Below, in pieces: positions 1 through 10,478 of a stretch of 64,000 nucleotides of DNA (positions are counted from its first letter, which is position 1; every line of letters begins with the position of its first letter). The DNA is from Desulfurispirillum indicum S5 (lineage in GTDB: Bacteria > Chrysiogenota > Chrysiogenetes > Chrysiogenales > Chrysiogenaceae): contig NC_014836.1 in NCBI RefSeq assembly GCF_000177635.2, forward strand, positions 229,501-293,500. Reading direction: 5' to 3'. Below the pieces are notes generated by a model. The model saw only the letters and a list, made by a program, of their open reading frames with translations. It did no database searches and was not told the DNA's origin. A program made the position numbers and the translations under genes.

Positions 1-305
1 AAGTTTCAAAAGGGCGAAGCGAGGGGAGTTCTGGGGGTTATGAACGCCTGGTGTACAGGAAGTTCGGATCTCACTCCTCCTGAATTCCTTGTGGCTCAAG
101 GGCTTACTATTCGCAGTGCAGACCGCAATTTCAGGAGGCCTTCGCCATGGGGTGTTGCGAAGCGTTTCCAGCAGGAGTTCAGGAAAGCAAAACAGAGTCT
201 ATACCCTTTGCGAGCAATGCTAGGCATAGTGCAAGTGGAGCAGCTTTGCGGAGCCGCGCTATCTTTGGTGGGAAAGGGGATGCGCTGCGCACACGCCTGG
301 CTTAT
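1..305. other. Stretch without a convincing gene
   Basis: This stretch lies downstream of the leftward manC gene. Two short open frames cross it, but neither has a recognisable protein family, a good ribosome-binding site or a plausible composition. No hairpin with a T-run that would end manC transcription was seen. Confidence 0.5.
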
Positions 306-1718
306 TTAATTTGTGCCAGATTTAGGCGCTCTGCCAAAATCATCTTCAAGCCGAACGATATCGTCTTCGCCTAAATACGAACCTGTCTGTATTTCGATAA
401 AGATAAGATGAGAGGCTCCGGTGTTAGCAACGCGATGCACGGCTCCTTGGCGAATGAAAATGTGGCTATCTTCACCGTATATTTGATTGCGGTCATCTAT
501 AGTAACTTCACCGGTTCCACTGATTATGATCCAATGTTCAGATCGATATTGATGTTTTTGTAGTGAAAGACGCTTTCCAGGCTTGACAGTAATTCGCTTA
601 ACCTTGCATGTCGAAAACTCTGCTATTACAAAATATTCACCCCATGGACGTTTGACTGTGGTGTGGTACTCAAGTAGCTCCAGGTGCCGTGGATCTGCTT
701 GACTGCTGATCAGATCAACGAGATCACGAACTTTCTGGGTGCTCTGCTTTTTTGTAACCAAAAGCGCGTCTGGAGTATCGACAATAACAAGATCCTGGAT
801 GTCAACACCGGCAATCAGCCTTTGACTGGAGAGCACCAGATTGTTCTTGCTGTTAATGTGGACAAACTTGCTGGAAATAGTGTTTCCGTAGTCGTCCTTT
901 GGTTGAGTGGTGTCAAGGGCATCAAAGCTTCCCATATCGCTCCATTTAAACGAGCATGGGACAAGGCGAACATGAGTGCTTTTTTCCATAACCGCATAGT
1001 CAATGCTGTTGGAGGGTATATCCAGCATAAACTCTTTCTGAATACGCAGGCAGTGCTCGGTATCTTTTCGAATGTTGTGGTGGGCTCTCAGCGCGGCATC
1101 ATATATGTCAGGTGAGTGCTGCTTCAGTTCTTGGAGGTAGGATTGAGCGGTAAAGCAAAACATTCCACTATTCCAGTAGCTTGCTCCTGACTGGATATAC
1201 TGCTGGGCAGTCGCTCTATCCGGTTTTTCTTTAAAACCATCTACGTTTTCTCCGTCAGCAATGATGTAACCATACCCTGTTTCAGGGTATGTGGGACTTA
1301 TGCCAAAGGTAACTAAATGTCCCTGGCTCGCAAGCTCTTTTGCTCGATTGACTGCTTGAATGTATTGCTCTGTATTCTCAATTTCATGATCTGAGGGGGT
1401 GGTGAAGACGATTGCTTCACCTGGAAGGTTGAAACATGCTAGCGCAATGGCAGGCGCGGTGTTGCGTCCAATAGGTTCAAGTAAGAAAGTAGTGCGCGAT
1501 TGGTCAGTTGAGAGTTCATGCAGCTGATCTTTGGCTATGAAATACTGTTCTTGACTCGTGACAATAAAAAGTTCGCTTGACAGGGGTAAGTTGCGTTGTA
1601 CTGTCTTCTGGAATAGGGATTTTCCGGAGAGTATCTTTGTGAACTGCTTGGGGAAGTGCCGGCGTGAAAGGGGCCAAAGACGTGTGCCCCCTCCTCCGCA
1701 TAAAATGAGATTTATCAT
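306..1718 (-). CDS. manC: Mannose-1-phosphate guanylyltransferase / mannose-6-phosphate isomerase
   Basis: A 470-residue type II bifunctional enzyme. It interconverts fructose-6-P and mannose-6-P and makes GDP-mannose from mannose-1-P and GTP in the cytoplasm. The N-terminus has the nucleotidyltransferase signature GGGGTRLWPLSR (residues 8-19) followed by PKQF. The last 130 residues form the cupin-type isomerase domain with VKRPWGEY, a QKHQYRSEHW stretch and the HRVANTG motif. Length matches the AlgA/ManC/WbpW family. The start is set by GGAG shortly before the ATG. With manB at 21.2 kb and gmd/rmd nearby it supplies GDP-mannose for GDP-D-rhamnose. It is transcribed away from the other sugar genes. 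Confidence 0.95.
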   Translation of the reverse strand: MINLILCGGGGTRLWPLSRRHFPKQFTKILSGKSLFQKTVQRNLPLSSELFIVTSQEQYFIAKDQLHELSTDQSRTTFLLEPIGRNTAPAIALACFNLPGEAIVFTTPSDHEIENTEQYIQAVNRAKELASQGHLVTFGISPTYPETGYGYIIADGENVDGFKEKPDRATAQQYIQSGASYWNSGMFCFTAQSYLQELKQHSPDIYDAALRAHHNIRKDTEHCLRIQKEFMLDIPSNSIDYAVMEKSTHVRLVPCSFKWSDMGSFDALDTTQPKDDYGNTISSKFVHINSKNNLVLSSQRLIAGVDIQDLVIVDTPDALLVTKKQSTQKVRDLVDLISSQADPRHLELLEYHTTVKRPWGEYFVIAEFSTCKVKRITVKPGKRLSLQKHQYRSEHWIIISGTGEVTIDDRNQIYGEDSHIFIRQGAVHRVANTGASHLIFIEIQTGSYLGEDDIVRLEDDFGRAPKSGTN

Positions 1719-2234
1719 TATAACTCCGGTTGATATGATACAGATAATTGGGGCATTTTTTTACAAAAAGTGGCTGGGAAGCGACCCCCAATACTTTCGC
1801 TTACCTGGGAGTGGCTCTCCTTGGCTCTTGGGTTGCGGCGCCTCCATAGTGGTAGCAGCCCTTCAGGTCTATAGCGTTCCAGTGGGCGCGTCCTGTACGG
1901 GGCAGCACACGAGGGGAGATGCAGAAGAAAACAGTGCGCCTCAGGCATGCGCCAAGGCGTTTCCCGTGCGGTAACCAACATCATGACGGTATGCTAGGCC
2001 TATCCTTCAGGGTGTGATGTGTCTATGCTACGCAATCCTACTAGAATGATGGAGTGCATGTCAATTGGTCGCTTTGGTTCAGCTTGGGCTTCATTTACGG
2101 GCAAGTCTTGTTAATGTGGCCTTGTTGCGCTAAGATGAAGGATTATGTTTGCCAGAGGGAGTCTGGGTTGAGCAATCTATGCACTGGTATTCTGACATGC
2201 TTTTCTTTACGCCTAGTCGGGGCAGGCTCTTGAT
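1719..2234. other. Divergent intergenic region, about 0.5 kb
   Basis: This is the gap between leftward manC and the rightward glycosyltransferase. It must hold promoters for both, but no pair of -35/-10 boxes stood out. The first half holds one copy of a degenerate repeat (1763-1935) that recurs inverted near 46.2 kb. Short open frames here follow the repeat and look non-coding. Confidence 0.5.
1763..1935 (+). repeat. Dispersed degenerate repeat, copy A
   Basis: The sequence beginning AAAAAGTGGCTGGGAAGCG and running through ATAGCGTTCCAGT, GGCGCGTCCTG and CAGCACACG matches, with gaps and substitutions, the reverse complement of 46119-46321. The order of conserved blocks is the same in both copies. 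No transposase or terminal inverted repeats are seen. It could be a non-autonomous element or a decayed intergenic repeat family. Confidence 0.7.
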
Positions 2235-3467
2235 ATGAGAGTTCTGCAACTAGGTAAATTTTATCCCCCCCACGTTGGTGGAATCGAAAGCCTGATGTTC
2301 CACTTGACAGAGGAGCTTAATCGCCGCGAGGTACACTCGGATGTACTGTGTGCCCATAAAAAATTTTGGGGCACTAAGGAACAGGTTCATGGTTACACTG
2401 TCTGGCGTGCAGGGTCGCTGGGGGTTCTTTTTTCCACCGCCATCTCGCCGGCAATGATTTACAGGCTTAAGAGAATTATTGATAATTATGACATTATTCA
2501 CGTGCATCATCCTGACCCAATGGCAAATTTGGCCTTGTTTCTGGCGAAGCCAAAGGGACGCCTGATAGTGCACTGGCATAGCGATATTGTCCGGCAGAAG
2601 CGTTCATTAAAGCTCTATGAGCCTCTGCTTCGCTGGATGTTGCGGCGAGCTGATGTGATTATTGCATCCTCAGAAGCCTATAAAAAAGGTTCTTTGTATC
2701 TGCGATTTTTCCACTCTAAATTAAAAATAATTCCATATGGCATTAGTGCGGATGGTGCTGATCTTGTTTGTGGAGACCATGTGCAGGAACTTCAAAGCAC
2801 ATTCGGTAATCGAAAAGTTGTATTGAGTCTTGGAAGACTTGTTTACTATAAGGGCTTGAATTTTCTTGTACATGCGGCGGTATTTTTACCAAAAGAGTAC
2901 GTCATTGTCATTGCAGGTGATGGCCCATTGCGAAATAAACTTGAAAAGTTGTCGCGCAGGCTTGGGGTTGCAGATCGTGTGCATTTTCTTGGAGAAATTT
3001 CGGATGAGCAGCGGTGGTTGTTTCTGCGAACTTGTGATGTTTTTGTGCTCCCTTCCCTGGAGCGATCCGAGTCCTTTGGCATAGTGCAGGTTGAGGCTAT
3101 GGCTTGTGGCAAACCTGTAATATCCACTGGAATACGGCATAGTGGTGTAGGATGGGTTAACCGTGATGGGGTCACTGGGCGCGTGGTTCCCCCTGGTGAC
3201 CCTAAGGCTTTGGCCCAGGCAGTTATTGAAATTGTAGAGAACAAAAATAACTATGCGCTCTTTTGTCAAAATAGTCTGTTGAGATTTCAGGATATTTTTC
3301 ATATACATCCTTTTGCTTGTGAAATCATAAAGACGTATGAAAATGTTCTTGGTTTTCCTGGTAATATGCAAACCTGTTGCTCGAGAGCCTCCGAGTCTGT
3401 GTCTCAGCGAGTTGCATCTCAGCAGGCAAATACTGTTTCAAGAACTGCCAATGGAGATACATTATGA
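2235..3467 (+). CDS. GT4-family glycosyltransferase
   Basis: A 410-residue retaining GT-B glycosyltransferase, probably cytoplasmic and acting on a lipid-linked polysaccharide. The N-terminal acceptor domain has [11 protein letters not shown] (residues 8-18), typical of GT4. The C-terminal donor domain carries the EX7E motif ESFGIVQVE near residue 279, followed by GKPVIST and a glycine-rich nucleotide-binding segment. Its stop overlaps the gmd start (ATGA), so the two are translationally coupled. The neighbours suggest GDP-mannose or GDP-rhamnose as donor, as for the WbpX/Y/Z enzymes of the Pseudomonas common polysaccharide. The exact linkage cannot be read from sequence. Confidence 0.88.
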   Translation: MRVLQLGKFYPPHVGGIESLMFHLTEELNRREVHSDVLCAHKKFWGTKEQVHGYTVWRAGSLGVLFSTAISPAMIYRLKRIIDNYDIIHVHHPDPMANLALFLAKPKGRLIVHWHSDIVRQKRSLKLYEPLLRWMLRRADVIIASSEAYKKGSLYLRFFHSKLKIIPYGISADGADLVCGDHVQELQSTFGNRKVVLSLGRLVYYKGLNFLVHAAVFLPKEYVIVIAGDGPLRNKLEKLSRRLGVADRVHFLGEISDEQRWLFLRTCDVFVLPSLERSESFGIVQVEAMACGKPVISTGIRHSGVGWVNRDGVTGRVVPPGDPKALAQAVIEIVENKNNYALFCQNSLLRFQDIFHIHPFACEIIKTYENVLGFPGNMQTCCSRASESVSQRVASQQANTVSRTANGDTL

Positions 3468-4498
3468 AAAAAGCTTTTGTTACCGGCATCACGGGGCAAG
3501 ATGGAGCCTATCTAGCGCAAATCCTGCTGGAGAAAGGATACAGGGTTTATGGCGCCTATCGTCGGGTAAGTTCTGTGAACTTTTGGCGCATGAAAGATTT
3601 GGGTGTTCTTGGAGATCCAAACCTGGAGCTTGTTGAATATGATTTAATTGATCAGGCTAATGCAATACAGCTTATTGGACGCTTACGGCCAGACGAGGTG
3701 TACAATTTGGGAGCTCAGAGTTTTGTGGGGGTCTCTTTCGATCAACCTATTGCAACCGCAAGCATTACCGGGATTGGGGCTGTGCATTTACTTGAGGCTA
3801 TTCGGATTATTGATCCAGGCATTCGCTATTATCAGGCGTCCACCTCTGAAATGTTCGGTAAAGTCCAGGCTGTTCCCCAGGATGAGTTAACTCCGTTTTA
3901 CCCACGAAGCCCTTATGGTGCCGCCAAGCTTTATGCGCACTGGATGACAGTGAATTATCGCGAATCTTATGGTATCTTTGGGGCCAGTGGCATTCTTTTT
4001 AACCATGAGTCGCCTCTGCGCGGAAAAGAGTTTGTAACACGCAAAATCACCGATGGTGTGGCCAGCATTGCTTGTGGTCAGCTTGATTGCCTTGAGCTTG
4101 GAAATCTTGATGCGAAACGTGACTGGGGTTATGCACAGGAATATGCCGAAGGCATGTGGCGTATGCTGCAGGCAAAGGAGCCTGACACCTTTGTCTTGGC
4201 TACTGGCAGGACGGAAACGGTTAGAGATTTTGTAACCATGGCTTTTCGCGCTGTAGATATTGATATTGCCTGGGAGGGGCGAGAAGCAGAAGAGAGGGGA
4301 TATGACAAACGCTCTGGTAAGACTCTTGTCAAGGTAAACCCCGAGTTTTTTCGGCCTGCTGAGGTTGATTTGCTTGTGGGGAACCCAGCCAAAGCAAAGC
4401 AAGTCCTGGGTTGGGAGGCGACGACAACATTGGAAGCCCTTTGCCAAATGATGGTTCAGGCAGACTTGCAAAGGCGTGACCATGGGTACAGTTTCTAG
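3464..4498 (+). CDS. gmd: GDP-mannose 4,6-dehydratase
   Basis: A 344-residue short-chain dehydrogenase/reductase that converts GDP-D-mannose to GDP-4-keto-6-deoxy-D-mannose. The NADP-binding motif GITGQDG lies at residues 7-13. The catalytic set is the TSE motif near 127 and YGAAK with Tyr151 and Lys155. FNHESPLRG is also typical of Gmd. The chosen start overlaps the upstream stop codon. An upstream in-frame start (3377) would add 29 residues with no family match. It is followed directly by rmd, so the product probably goes to GDP-D-rhamnose. Confidence 0.96.
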   Translation: MKKAFVTGITGQDGAYLAQILLEKGYRVYGAYRRVSSVNFWRMKDLGVLGDPNLELVEYDLIDQANAIQLIGRLRPDEVYNLGAQSFVGVSFDQPIATASITGIGAVHLLEAIRIIDPGIRYYQASTSEMFGKVQAVPQDELTPFYPRSPYGAAKLYAHWMTVNYRESYGIFGASGILFNHESPLRGKEFVTRKITDGVASIACGQLDCLELGNLDAKRDWGYAQEYAEGMWRMLQAKEPDTFVLATGRTETVRDFVTMAFRAVDIDIAWEGREAEERGYDKRSGKTLVKVNPEFFRPAEVDLLVGNPAKAKQVLGWEATTTLEALCQMMVQADLQRRDHGYSF

Positions 4499-5378
4499 AG
4501 TTCTTATATTTGGGATTGACAGCTTCACCGGGAAGTACGTGAAGGATGAGCTGCAAAAGCGAGGCTACATGGTTTACGGCACAGCCTACCCGGGAGGCAG
4601 CCCTGTGGGAGACTTCATCCCTTGCGATATAACTAATTCCCTGCAAACGGAAGAGATCATCGCTAATGTCGAGCCAGATTATGTAATTATCCTGGCCGCT
4701 ATTACCTTTGTGCCCCACGGTCAGGATCGCTCAATATACGACATAAATCTATTTGCGCCATTGAGCATTCTTCGTCAGCTCAGTAAGCTTTCACGAAAAC
4801 CTCGCCGTATAATTATCCCCAGCACAGGTCACATTTATGGTAACGCCACAGGGGGGGCTTTAAGTGAGACGTGCTGTGCCAACCCAGTGAGCCACTATGC
4901 TTTGAGTAAATACGCACTTGAGCAAATGTGCAATGCATACCAGGAAAACTTGGATATTGTTATCCTCAGGCCTTTTAACTATACGGGAATTGGTCAGGCT
5001 GGACACTTTCTTATTCCTAAGCTTGTTGAGAGCTTCCGCAATCGGTTACCTTGTTTGGAGCTTGGAAATCTTGATGTTTATCGGGATTTTTCAGACGTGC
5101 GGGACGTGGCAAGAGCTTACTCAGTATTGCTTGAAACGGATGATCTTCAGCACAGGGTCTACAATGTGTGCTCTGGCGAGGCAGTTTGCCTGCGTCAAAT
5201 CCTGGACTGGCTGCGGCAAATGGCGGATTTTTCTCCACAGGTACGCATAAATCCAGACTTTGTGCGCAAGAACGAGATGCGTCAACTTTATGGCAACAAT
5301 GAGCGCCTGCTATCATTAGGGTGGCAGCGGCAATTTTGCCTGAAAGATACCCTGCGGTGGATGTTAACAACTTGCTGA
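4482..5378 (+). CDS. rmd: GDP-4-keto-6-deoxy-D-mannose reductase (NAD-dependent epimerase/dehydratase family)
   Basis: A 298-residue SDR protein, probably RMD, which reduces the Gmd product to GDP-D-rhamnose. Visible features are the N-terminal nucleotide-binding loop [10 protein letters not shown], the PSTGHIYG strand, and the catalytic YALSK (residues 139-143). [12 protein letters not shown] is typical of the RMD/GDP-sugar reductase branch. The ATG at 4482 has AAGG seven bases upstream. A GTG at 4476 is also possible. It overlaps gmd by 17 bases, so the pair is co-translated. A GDP-fucose synthase or GDP-talose reductase role is less likely. Confidence 0.85.
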   Translation: MGTVSRVLIFGIDSFTGKYVKDELQKRGYMVYGTAYPGGSPVGDFIPCDITNSLQTEEIIANVEPDYVIILAAITFVPHGQDRSIYDINLFAPLSILRQLSKLSRKPRRIIIPSTGHIYGNATGGALSETCCANPVSHYALSKYALEQMCNAYQENLDIVILRPFNYTGIGQAGHFLIPKLVESFRNRLPCLELGNLDVYRDFSDVRDVARAYSVLLETDDLQHRVYNVCSGEAVCLRQILDWLRQMADFSPQVRINPDFVRKNEMRQLYGNNERLLSLGWQRQFCLKDTLRWMLTTC

Positions 5379-5475
5379 AATGCGTCGAATATAGTTGGCA
5401 CGCAATTAAAATGTTTAGCCGCAAGGCGTTCGCTGGGCAATGACGAGCGAATACGGGCAGCGCCGCACTTTAAAT

Positions 5476-7737
5476 TTATTTTTCTGTGTGCGTCCAGACC
5501 CCATCCCAGTGGGGGCCAGGAGGCTCTGCGAGGTAGTGATCAATCCGCTCCAGGTAGAGCCGGGCAACATTGTCTGTGGGATAGTCGTGGCTTATATGTG
5601 AGAAGTCATCGTATGCCTGACGGAATTGCTGTTGAGCGTAAGCATTCATGGCTTTTTCGTGCCGTTTGATCCATTCCTTGGTTTCTGAGCTCAGCTCAAT
5701 GTGAATCCCTATAGGTTCATATATGCTGATGGGGGTAGTGCGGCCTTTAACGCGCACTCGGTCTATGCAGCGGCAGGCCCAGTCTGGTGCAGCAGTAGCT
5801 GTAGCCTCGCTGATAATGATATTGACGCCATAGGCCTTGGTGAGACCCTCCAGACGAGAGCCAAGGTTTACGTTATCCCCCATGACCGTGTATGCCATGC
5901 GGAACTCTGAACCCATGTTGCCGACATTCATAGGTCCGCTGTTGATTCCTATCCCCATGGCAAGGGCTTTCATTCCCTCTGCCGTGAATTCCCTGTTGAT
6001 CTCTTCCAGTGCCTGCAGCATGGCGAAGGCCCCTTCAAGGGAGTGCCGCGCATGTTCCGCATCTGCCAGTGGCGCTCCCCAGAAAGCCATGACGGCGTCG
6101 CCCATGTACTTGTCTATGGTTCCGCGATGTTGATGGATTGCTTTGGTAATTGGTGTTAAGAGGCGATTCATTACATTGGTGAGTTCGGTGGGGGCAATGC
6201 CTTCTGAAAACGAAGTGAAGCCCCGCACATCGGAAAACAACACACTGAGATCGCGTTGCTCACCTTCGAGGCCAAATGACTCTGGAGTATGTACCATTTC
6301 ATCAACCAGTTCTGGAGGTACGTATTGTCCAAAACGGTCAGTAACCCAGCTTTTTTGTTGGCTTTCTCTCCAGAAGTTCATAGTAAGATGCCAAAGGCTG
6401 AGTAGCAGTAACAGCACTAGACCTGATGCAAAGGGAAGCACCCAGTTCTGTTGCCAGGCCCACAAATTCAGACCGGTGTGGATTGCTGCCAGCAGGGCGC
6501 TGCTGGCGACAATGGACACTGCTTGCAGGCGTGGAAAAAGAAGAGTTGACAGGCCGCCGACTATTCCAAGAACTAACAGTGCGGCTGCCAATGTATAAGG
6601 GGGTTCTGCTTTGTAGCTCTGGTGAAGTATGCCCGCCAGCATACTGGCATTGATTTCAGGCCCAGGGTAGACGCTGGCAACCGGTGTGGAGCGTAAGTCC
6701 ATCAGTCCAGGAGCAGAGGCTCCAAAGATAGCCAGAGCCCCTTCAAGGGCACGGGGGTCAGTCCTGCGAAATAAAATATCTGCTGCTGAAATGTAGGTAA
6801 AGTGCCCGCGGGGGCCATACCAGGGAACCAAAGCGCCGCCCCGCGCATCAACAGGGATTTCAAAACCACCGAGCTCGATAGTTTCAAGCTGGATAATTCC
6901 AGCCCCTTCACTGACCTTCAGTGTAACCGGAGGCTGCCCAAACAGAGTATATATCATGGCAGTCGGAAGGTTTGGATAGAGTGCCCCCTCCCAGTACTGA
7001 ACTACAGGTACACGCCGGAAGACGCCATCGGCATCCACAAAGGGGTTGTCAAAAAAGCCTCCCCCGAGTGCTGCATGTTGAAGGTCTGCCAGGTTGCCAG
7101 TAAATCGTTCAGGTCGAGGCCACGGAACAGCCTCTATAATTTCAGGCTCAGCATCAACGAGCAACGGAATGGGCAATGCTCCGCTTGAAGGCGGGTCACT
7201 ATCCCCCGCTTGTGACTGGAAGTAGTAGCCCATCACCACAGGATAAGTTGCGAGTGCGCTTGCCAGAATAGCATCTCCACTCTCTACATCAGGTGCAGGC
7301 GGCAGATCGGGATAGCGCTCACGCAGTTGCCCCCACTGCTGGGCCAGGAGGTTGCCCTCGGGCTCTGCAAAGACGATGTCAAATCCTAAAATGCTGATGC
7401 CATATTCTTCAAAGAGGATCGTGGTTAGCTCGGCTATTTGGTGACGTGTCCAAGGCCACTGGCCAATTTCGCTCAAGCTGCGTTCGTCCAGGTCAATGAG
7501 AACGATGGAAGGATCTTTGTCGCCGATCAGTGTGGCTTGTACGCGCAGGTCATAACTTAGCCATTCAAGCCTCTCCATGAGTCGCAATGTCCAGAAGCCA
7601 GCCATCTCCCCAAGTAAGGCCAATACTATGCACAAGCTGCCAACATATTGCCAGGGCAGTAATTTGCGATTGTATACTTTTGCCAACTTGCCCTCCGGCA
7701 TCACGTGAATATAATGCGCACTTAGATAAAACAGCAT
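5476..7737 (-). CDS. CHASE2-domain adenylate/guanylate cyclase
   Basis: A 753-residue membrane receptor cyclase. A transmembrane helix near residues 30-50 leads into an extracytoplasmic CHASE2 sensor (about 55-370), then a cluster of hydrophobic helices (about 380-455), then a class III cyclase domain (about 495-680). Both metal aspartates are in place (FSDVRGF and GDAVMAFWG). Lys in DKYMGD and Asp in VMGDNVNL are the residues usually linked to ATP specificity, so cAMP is the likely product. A 70-residue tail follows. The start is uncertain: ATG at 7737 or 7701, neither with a clear Shine-Dalgarno site. It diverges from the outer-membrane/FecR operon, a partnership seen in other bacteria. Confidence 0.92.
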   Translation of the reverse strand: MLFYLSAHYIHVMPEGKLAKVYNRKLLPWQYVGSLCIVLALLGEMAGFWTLRLMERLEWLSYDLRVQATLIGDKDPSIVLIDLDERSLSEIGQWPWTRHQIAELTTILFEEYGISILGFDIVFAEPEGNLLAQQWGQLRERYPDLPPAPDVESGDAILASALATYPVVMGYYFQSQAGDSDPPSSGALPIPLLVDAEPEIIEAVPWPRPERFTGNLADLQHAALGGGFFDNPFVDADGVFRRVPVVQYWEGALYPNLPTAMIYTLFGQPPVTLKVSEGAGIIQLETIELGGFEIPVDARGGALVPWYGPRGHFTYISAADILFRRTDPRALEGALAIFGASAPGLMDLRSTPVASVYPGPEINASMLAGILHQSYKAEPPYTLAAALLVLGIVGGLSTLLFPRLQAVSIVASSALLAAIHTGLNLWAWQQNWVLPFASGLVLLLLLSLWHLTMNFWRESQQKSWVTDRFGQYVPPELVDEMVHTPESFGLEGEQRDLSVLFSDVRGFTSFSEGIAPTELTNVMNRLLTPITKAIHQHRGTIDKYMGDAVMAFWGAPLADAEHARHSLEGAFAMLQALEEINREFTAEGMKALAMGIGINSGPMNVGNMGSEFRMAYTVMGDNVNLGSRLEGLTKAYGVNIIISEATATAAPDWACRCIDRVRVKGRTTPISIYEPIGIHIELSSETKEWIKRHEKAMNAYAQQQFRQAYDDFSHISHDYPTDNVARLYLERIDHYLAEPPGPHWDGVWTHTEK

Positions 7738-7840
7738 TTGACATTATGTGACAAGAGTAATAGATTGCTTTAGAGATGAAAAGGTATTTTTCTCTTTATG
7801 CTTGACATGTGGCCTATGGGCAGCTTTTACAGGTGATGCA

Positions 7841-9196
7841 ATGAATCAGCCCCCTTGGCAAGGCAGAACGAGTTTCGTCTTCCGTCTTGCAATGTTTGCT
7901 GTCGTATATTACATGTGCATTGTTTCTGTGGCCAGTCAACCTCTTTCCCTGCCTCCTCTTGCCGAACTCCAACAGCAAATGCAGCAGCGTGACTATGCTG
8001 GCGTTTATCAAAAACTTGAGTTGCTTGAATACGAGTTTGCTGGCAATCCTGCCTATGACGCTCTTTTCGGTCTTGCCGCTTTGCGATCAGGTGATCCCGC
8101 ACGCGCATCATGGGCGCTGGAAAGACTGGTTCTTGTTGAGCCAGACAATCTGAATGCAAAACTTGCTCTGGCCAGAGCCTATATGGAGCTTAATCGGTTT
8201 AATCGTGCCCAGGGCTTACTTGATGAGGTCAGGCAAATGCAGCCTGCAGCACGGATACTGCAGGCTGCAGAACAACTTCAGGCGGAACTGGAAGAGAAGC
8301 GTGCCCCAAAGCATTGGCAGCTCACTGGGCATATAGTGGCGGGAACAGGGTATGATACGAATGTAGGCAGTGCGCCTGGAACCTTTATTCACGAAATCGC
8401 TGGGCCAGTGCGTATAGATGAAGAAGCGAGCGCTTTTTCTGAAATAGTGTTGCGCCACCGCCTTCAGTATAGCTCCGACGAAGATTGGCGTTTTTTTGGA
8501 GGATACAGGCTCAGGGAATACCGACCATACTCTGCTACGGATTACCTGCGTCACCATTTCACCACCGAGACGGGAGCCATTCGAAACGCTGGAAATTGGC
8601 GCTTATCGCTGGAACCGTCTCTGACCAAGGTATGGCGGGACAGTGATGAAGAGAGCCGGGAAGGCCGTATCACCGCAAACACCCGTTATCAGATTAATCA
8701 GCGAACATACGCTCTCGGATTTATAACATACAGTCGTCTTTCCTATGACCAGAATACGGAAGATAACGGTGATTTTCTAGTGCTTGGTGGCGGACTGGCG
8801 CAAATGCTCAGCGTATCGGGAAAGCCACTGACTCTTTCCACAACGGCGTACTACCTGAGCAGCGATCAGCCTGACAGTGCCAGCGGTGATATGCGAAGCT
8901 TGGGAGCTGATATTAATGCTACATGGCGATTGACACAGAAAATGGATGCCAATGGCCGCCTCGGCTGGATTCAAAGGGATTATGCCTGCAGCCTGCACCC
9001 GGCTGTGTGCAACAGTGACCGAGATGACACTCAGTGGCGCATCTCTATTGGGGGAAGCTATCGACTCAGCGAGCGCTTGCGCATCGAATCACAAGTTAGC
9101 CATGCCAGGCAGGAAAGCAATGTGGATCAGTATGAATACAAGCGAACAGTTGCCAAAGTGAGTGTGCGTTATGAATTTAAGCCTTGGCGGAAATAG
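7841..9196 (+). CDS. TPR and outer-membrane beta-barrel protein (Slam/DUF560-like)
   Basis: A 451-residue exported protein. After a signal segment (about residues 5-33, ending near VSVASQ) come TPR-like helices (about 40-150) and then alternating strands rich in Tyr and Arg up to the C-terminus, the pattern of an outer-membrane barrel. [10 protein letters not shown] at the junction is typical of surface lipoprotein assembly modifier-like proteins. The ATG at 7841 is preferred because it begins the signal peptide. An upstream in-frame start at 7748 would bury the signal. The gene overlaps the FecR gene by 26 bases. The lipoprotein downstream is a candidate client (inference). Confidence 0.72.
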   Translation: MNQPPWQGRTSFVFRLAMFAVVYYMCIVSVASQPLSLPPLAELQQQMQQRDYAGVYQKLELLEYEFAGNPAYDALFGLAALRSGDPARASWALERLVLVEPDNLNAKLALARAYMELNRFNRAQGLLDEVRQMQPAARILQAAEQLQAELEEKRAPKHWQLTGHIVAGTGYDTNVGSAPGTFIHEIAGPVRIDEEASAFSEIVLRHRLQYSSDEDWRFFGGYRLREYRPYSATDYLRHHFTTETGAIRNAGNWRLSLEPSLTKVWRDSDEESREGRITANTRYQINQRTYALGFITYSRLSYDQNTEDNGDFLVLGGGLAQMLSVSGKPLTLSTTAYYLSSDQPDSASGDMRSLGADINATWRLTQKMDANGRLGWIQRDYACSLHPAVCNSDRDDTQWRISIGGSYRLSERLRIESQVSHARQESNVDQYEYKRTVAKVSVRYEFKPWRK

Positions 9197-10466
9197 TACA
9201 GTGCACCGCAGAGGTGCTTGCCTTGTGAGCTGTACTGCTTATGCAGCAGCGTATCGGATGAGTGTTGTTGTGGTGACAATTCTGTTTGTTTTCAGTTACA
9301 CAGGCGTAGCGTCGACCGTAGCCGGAAGGTTTCAATTCGTGCACGGTACCGTGGAAGTCACCCGTGAGGAACGCACCTATCGTGCGCATCGTGGTGATGA
9401 TATTCATGAAGGTGACATTATTACCACCGCTCCAGCCAGCAGTGCTCAGGTCCGTATGAGTGACGGTGCCCTTATTGCCGTTCGTCCGCGCAGTGAATTG
9501 ACTATAGAAACTTACAACTATACCGGTGAAGATGATGGCGAAAACAGCAGCGTCCTGAATCTCGCTCGTGGTGGATTGCGTTCTGTTACTGGTGCTATTG
9601 GGAGAGCCCAGCCTGATAATGTCAAAATAGATACCCCCGTGGCGACTATGGGTATCCGTGGTACCGACATGGACGTGTTCCTCGTGCCTCCGCAATCCCC
9701 TGCTGGCCCGGCTGCAGCCCTTCCGGACAGTGTTCTGCGCGTCAACACGGGAGTCGGTGTTATTATTGCTGCCGGATTAATGCTTGATGTACCTGCTGGG
9801 TTTATTGCCCAGGCCAGCTTCGGTCAGCCGCCGCAGTTTATCCCAGCTCTACCACCTGCAGCAGAAGCCATGGAAGAGGAAAGCCTATTGCAGCCAGAGG
9901 AAGAGGGTGATGAAGGTGAATCTGAGACCAGCGCTGACGGAGCAGCAGATGATGCTCCCCTAACTTCAGAAGATGAGAGTGGAGCAGTTGAAGGAGACGC
10001 TGATGAAGCAGAAGGCACTAATCAGCCGCAGACAGGCGAGAGCGCAGATGGAAGTGGAACAACTGAGGTGCCAGGTGCAGCGATACTCCTCGGTGAATCT
10101 GATAGTGACGTTTTCACAGACATGAGCGATGATTTTAATGAAACACTCATCTTTATCGTCGAGCAGACACTGGAAGAGAAACTTGATGAACAAGCCAACA
10201 CTCCACCAGTAACCGAGCCCGATCCCCAACCCGATCCCCAACCCGATCCCCAACCCGATCCCCAACCCGATCCCCAACCCGATCCCCAACCCGAGCCCCA
10301 ACCCGAGCCCCAACCCGAGCCCGAGCCAGAACCGGAGCCCGAGCCCGAGCCAGAACCGGAGCCCGAGCCCGAGCCAGAACCGGAGCCCGAGCCGGACTGG
10401 CCTGATCCTATTGATGACAATGTACCTGAAGTCCATAAAGCCACAATAAACATTCAGATTCAGTAA
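9171..10466 (+). CDS. FecR-domain protein with acidic proline-rich tail
   Basis: A 431-residue exported protein. A hydrophobic signal or anchor lies at about residues 28-45, followed by a FecR domain (about 50-165) with the characteristic [20 protein letters not shown] and ATMGIRGTD segments. The middle is acidic and low in complexity. The C-terminal third is a Pro-Asp-Pro-Gln repeat grading into Pro-Glu repeats (about 349-408), probably an extended periplasmic or wall-spanning spacer. FecR domains here are usually linked to peptidoglycan or scaffold roles rather than iron signalling, because no sigma factor is adjacent. The start is ATG 9171; a GTG at 9162 is possible. Confidence 0.85.
10217..10397 (+). 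repeat. 12-bp tandem repeat array encoding PDPQ/PEPE
   Basis: Tandem copies of CCCGATCCCCAA give PDPQ, then CCCGAGCCCCAA variants give PEPQ, then CCCGAGCCAGAACCGGAG units give PE repeats. The array stays in frame with the FecR-domain gene. It is a likely site for length variation by slippage or recombination. Confidence 0.95.
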
Positions 10467-10478
10467 AAGGGGTCAACC

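Noticed and set aside
40-374. Two overlapping short frames at the left edge
   Set aside because: No ribosome site, no homology and unlikely composition.
10022-10453. Gly-Ser repeat protein on the minus strand
   Set aside because: Produced by reading the PDPQ repeat array backwards; no ribosome site.
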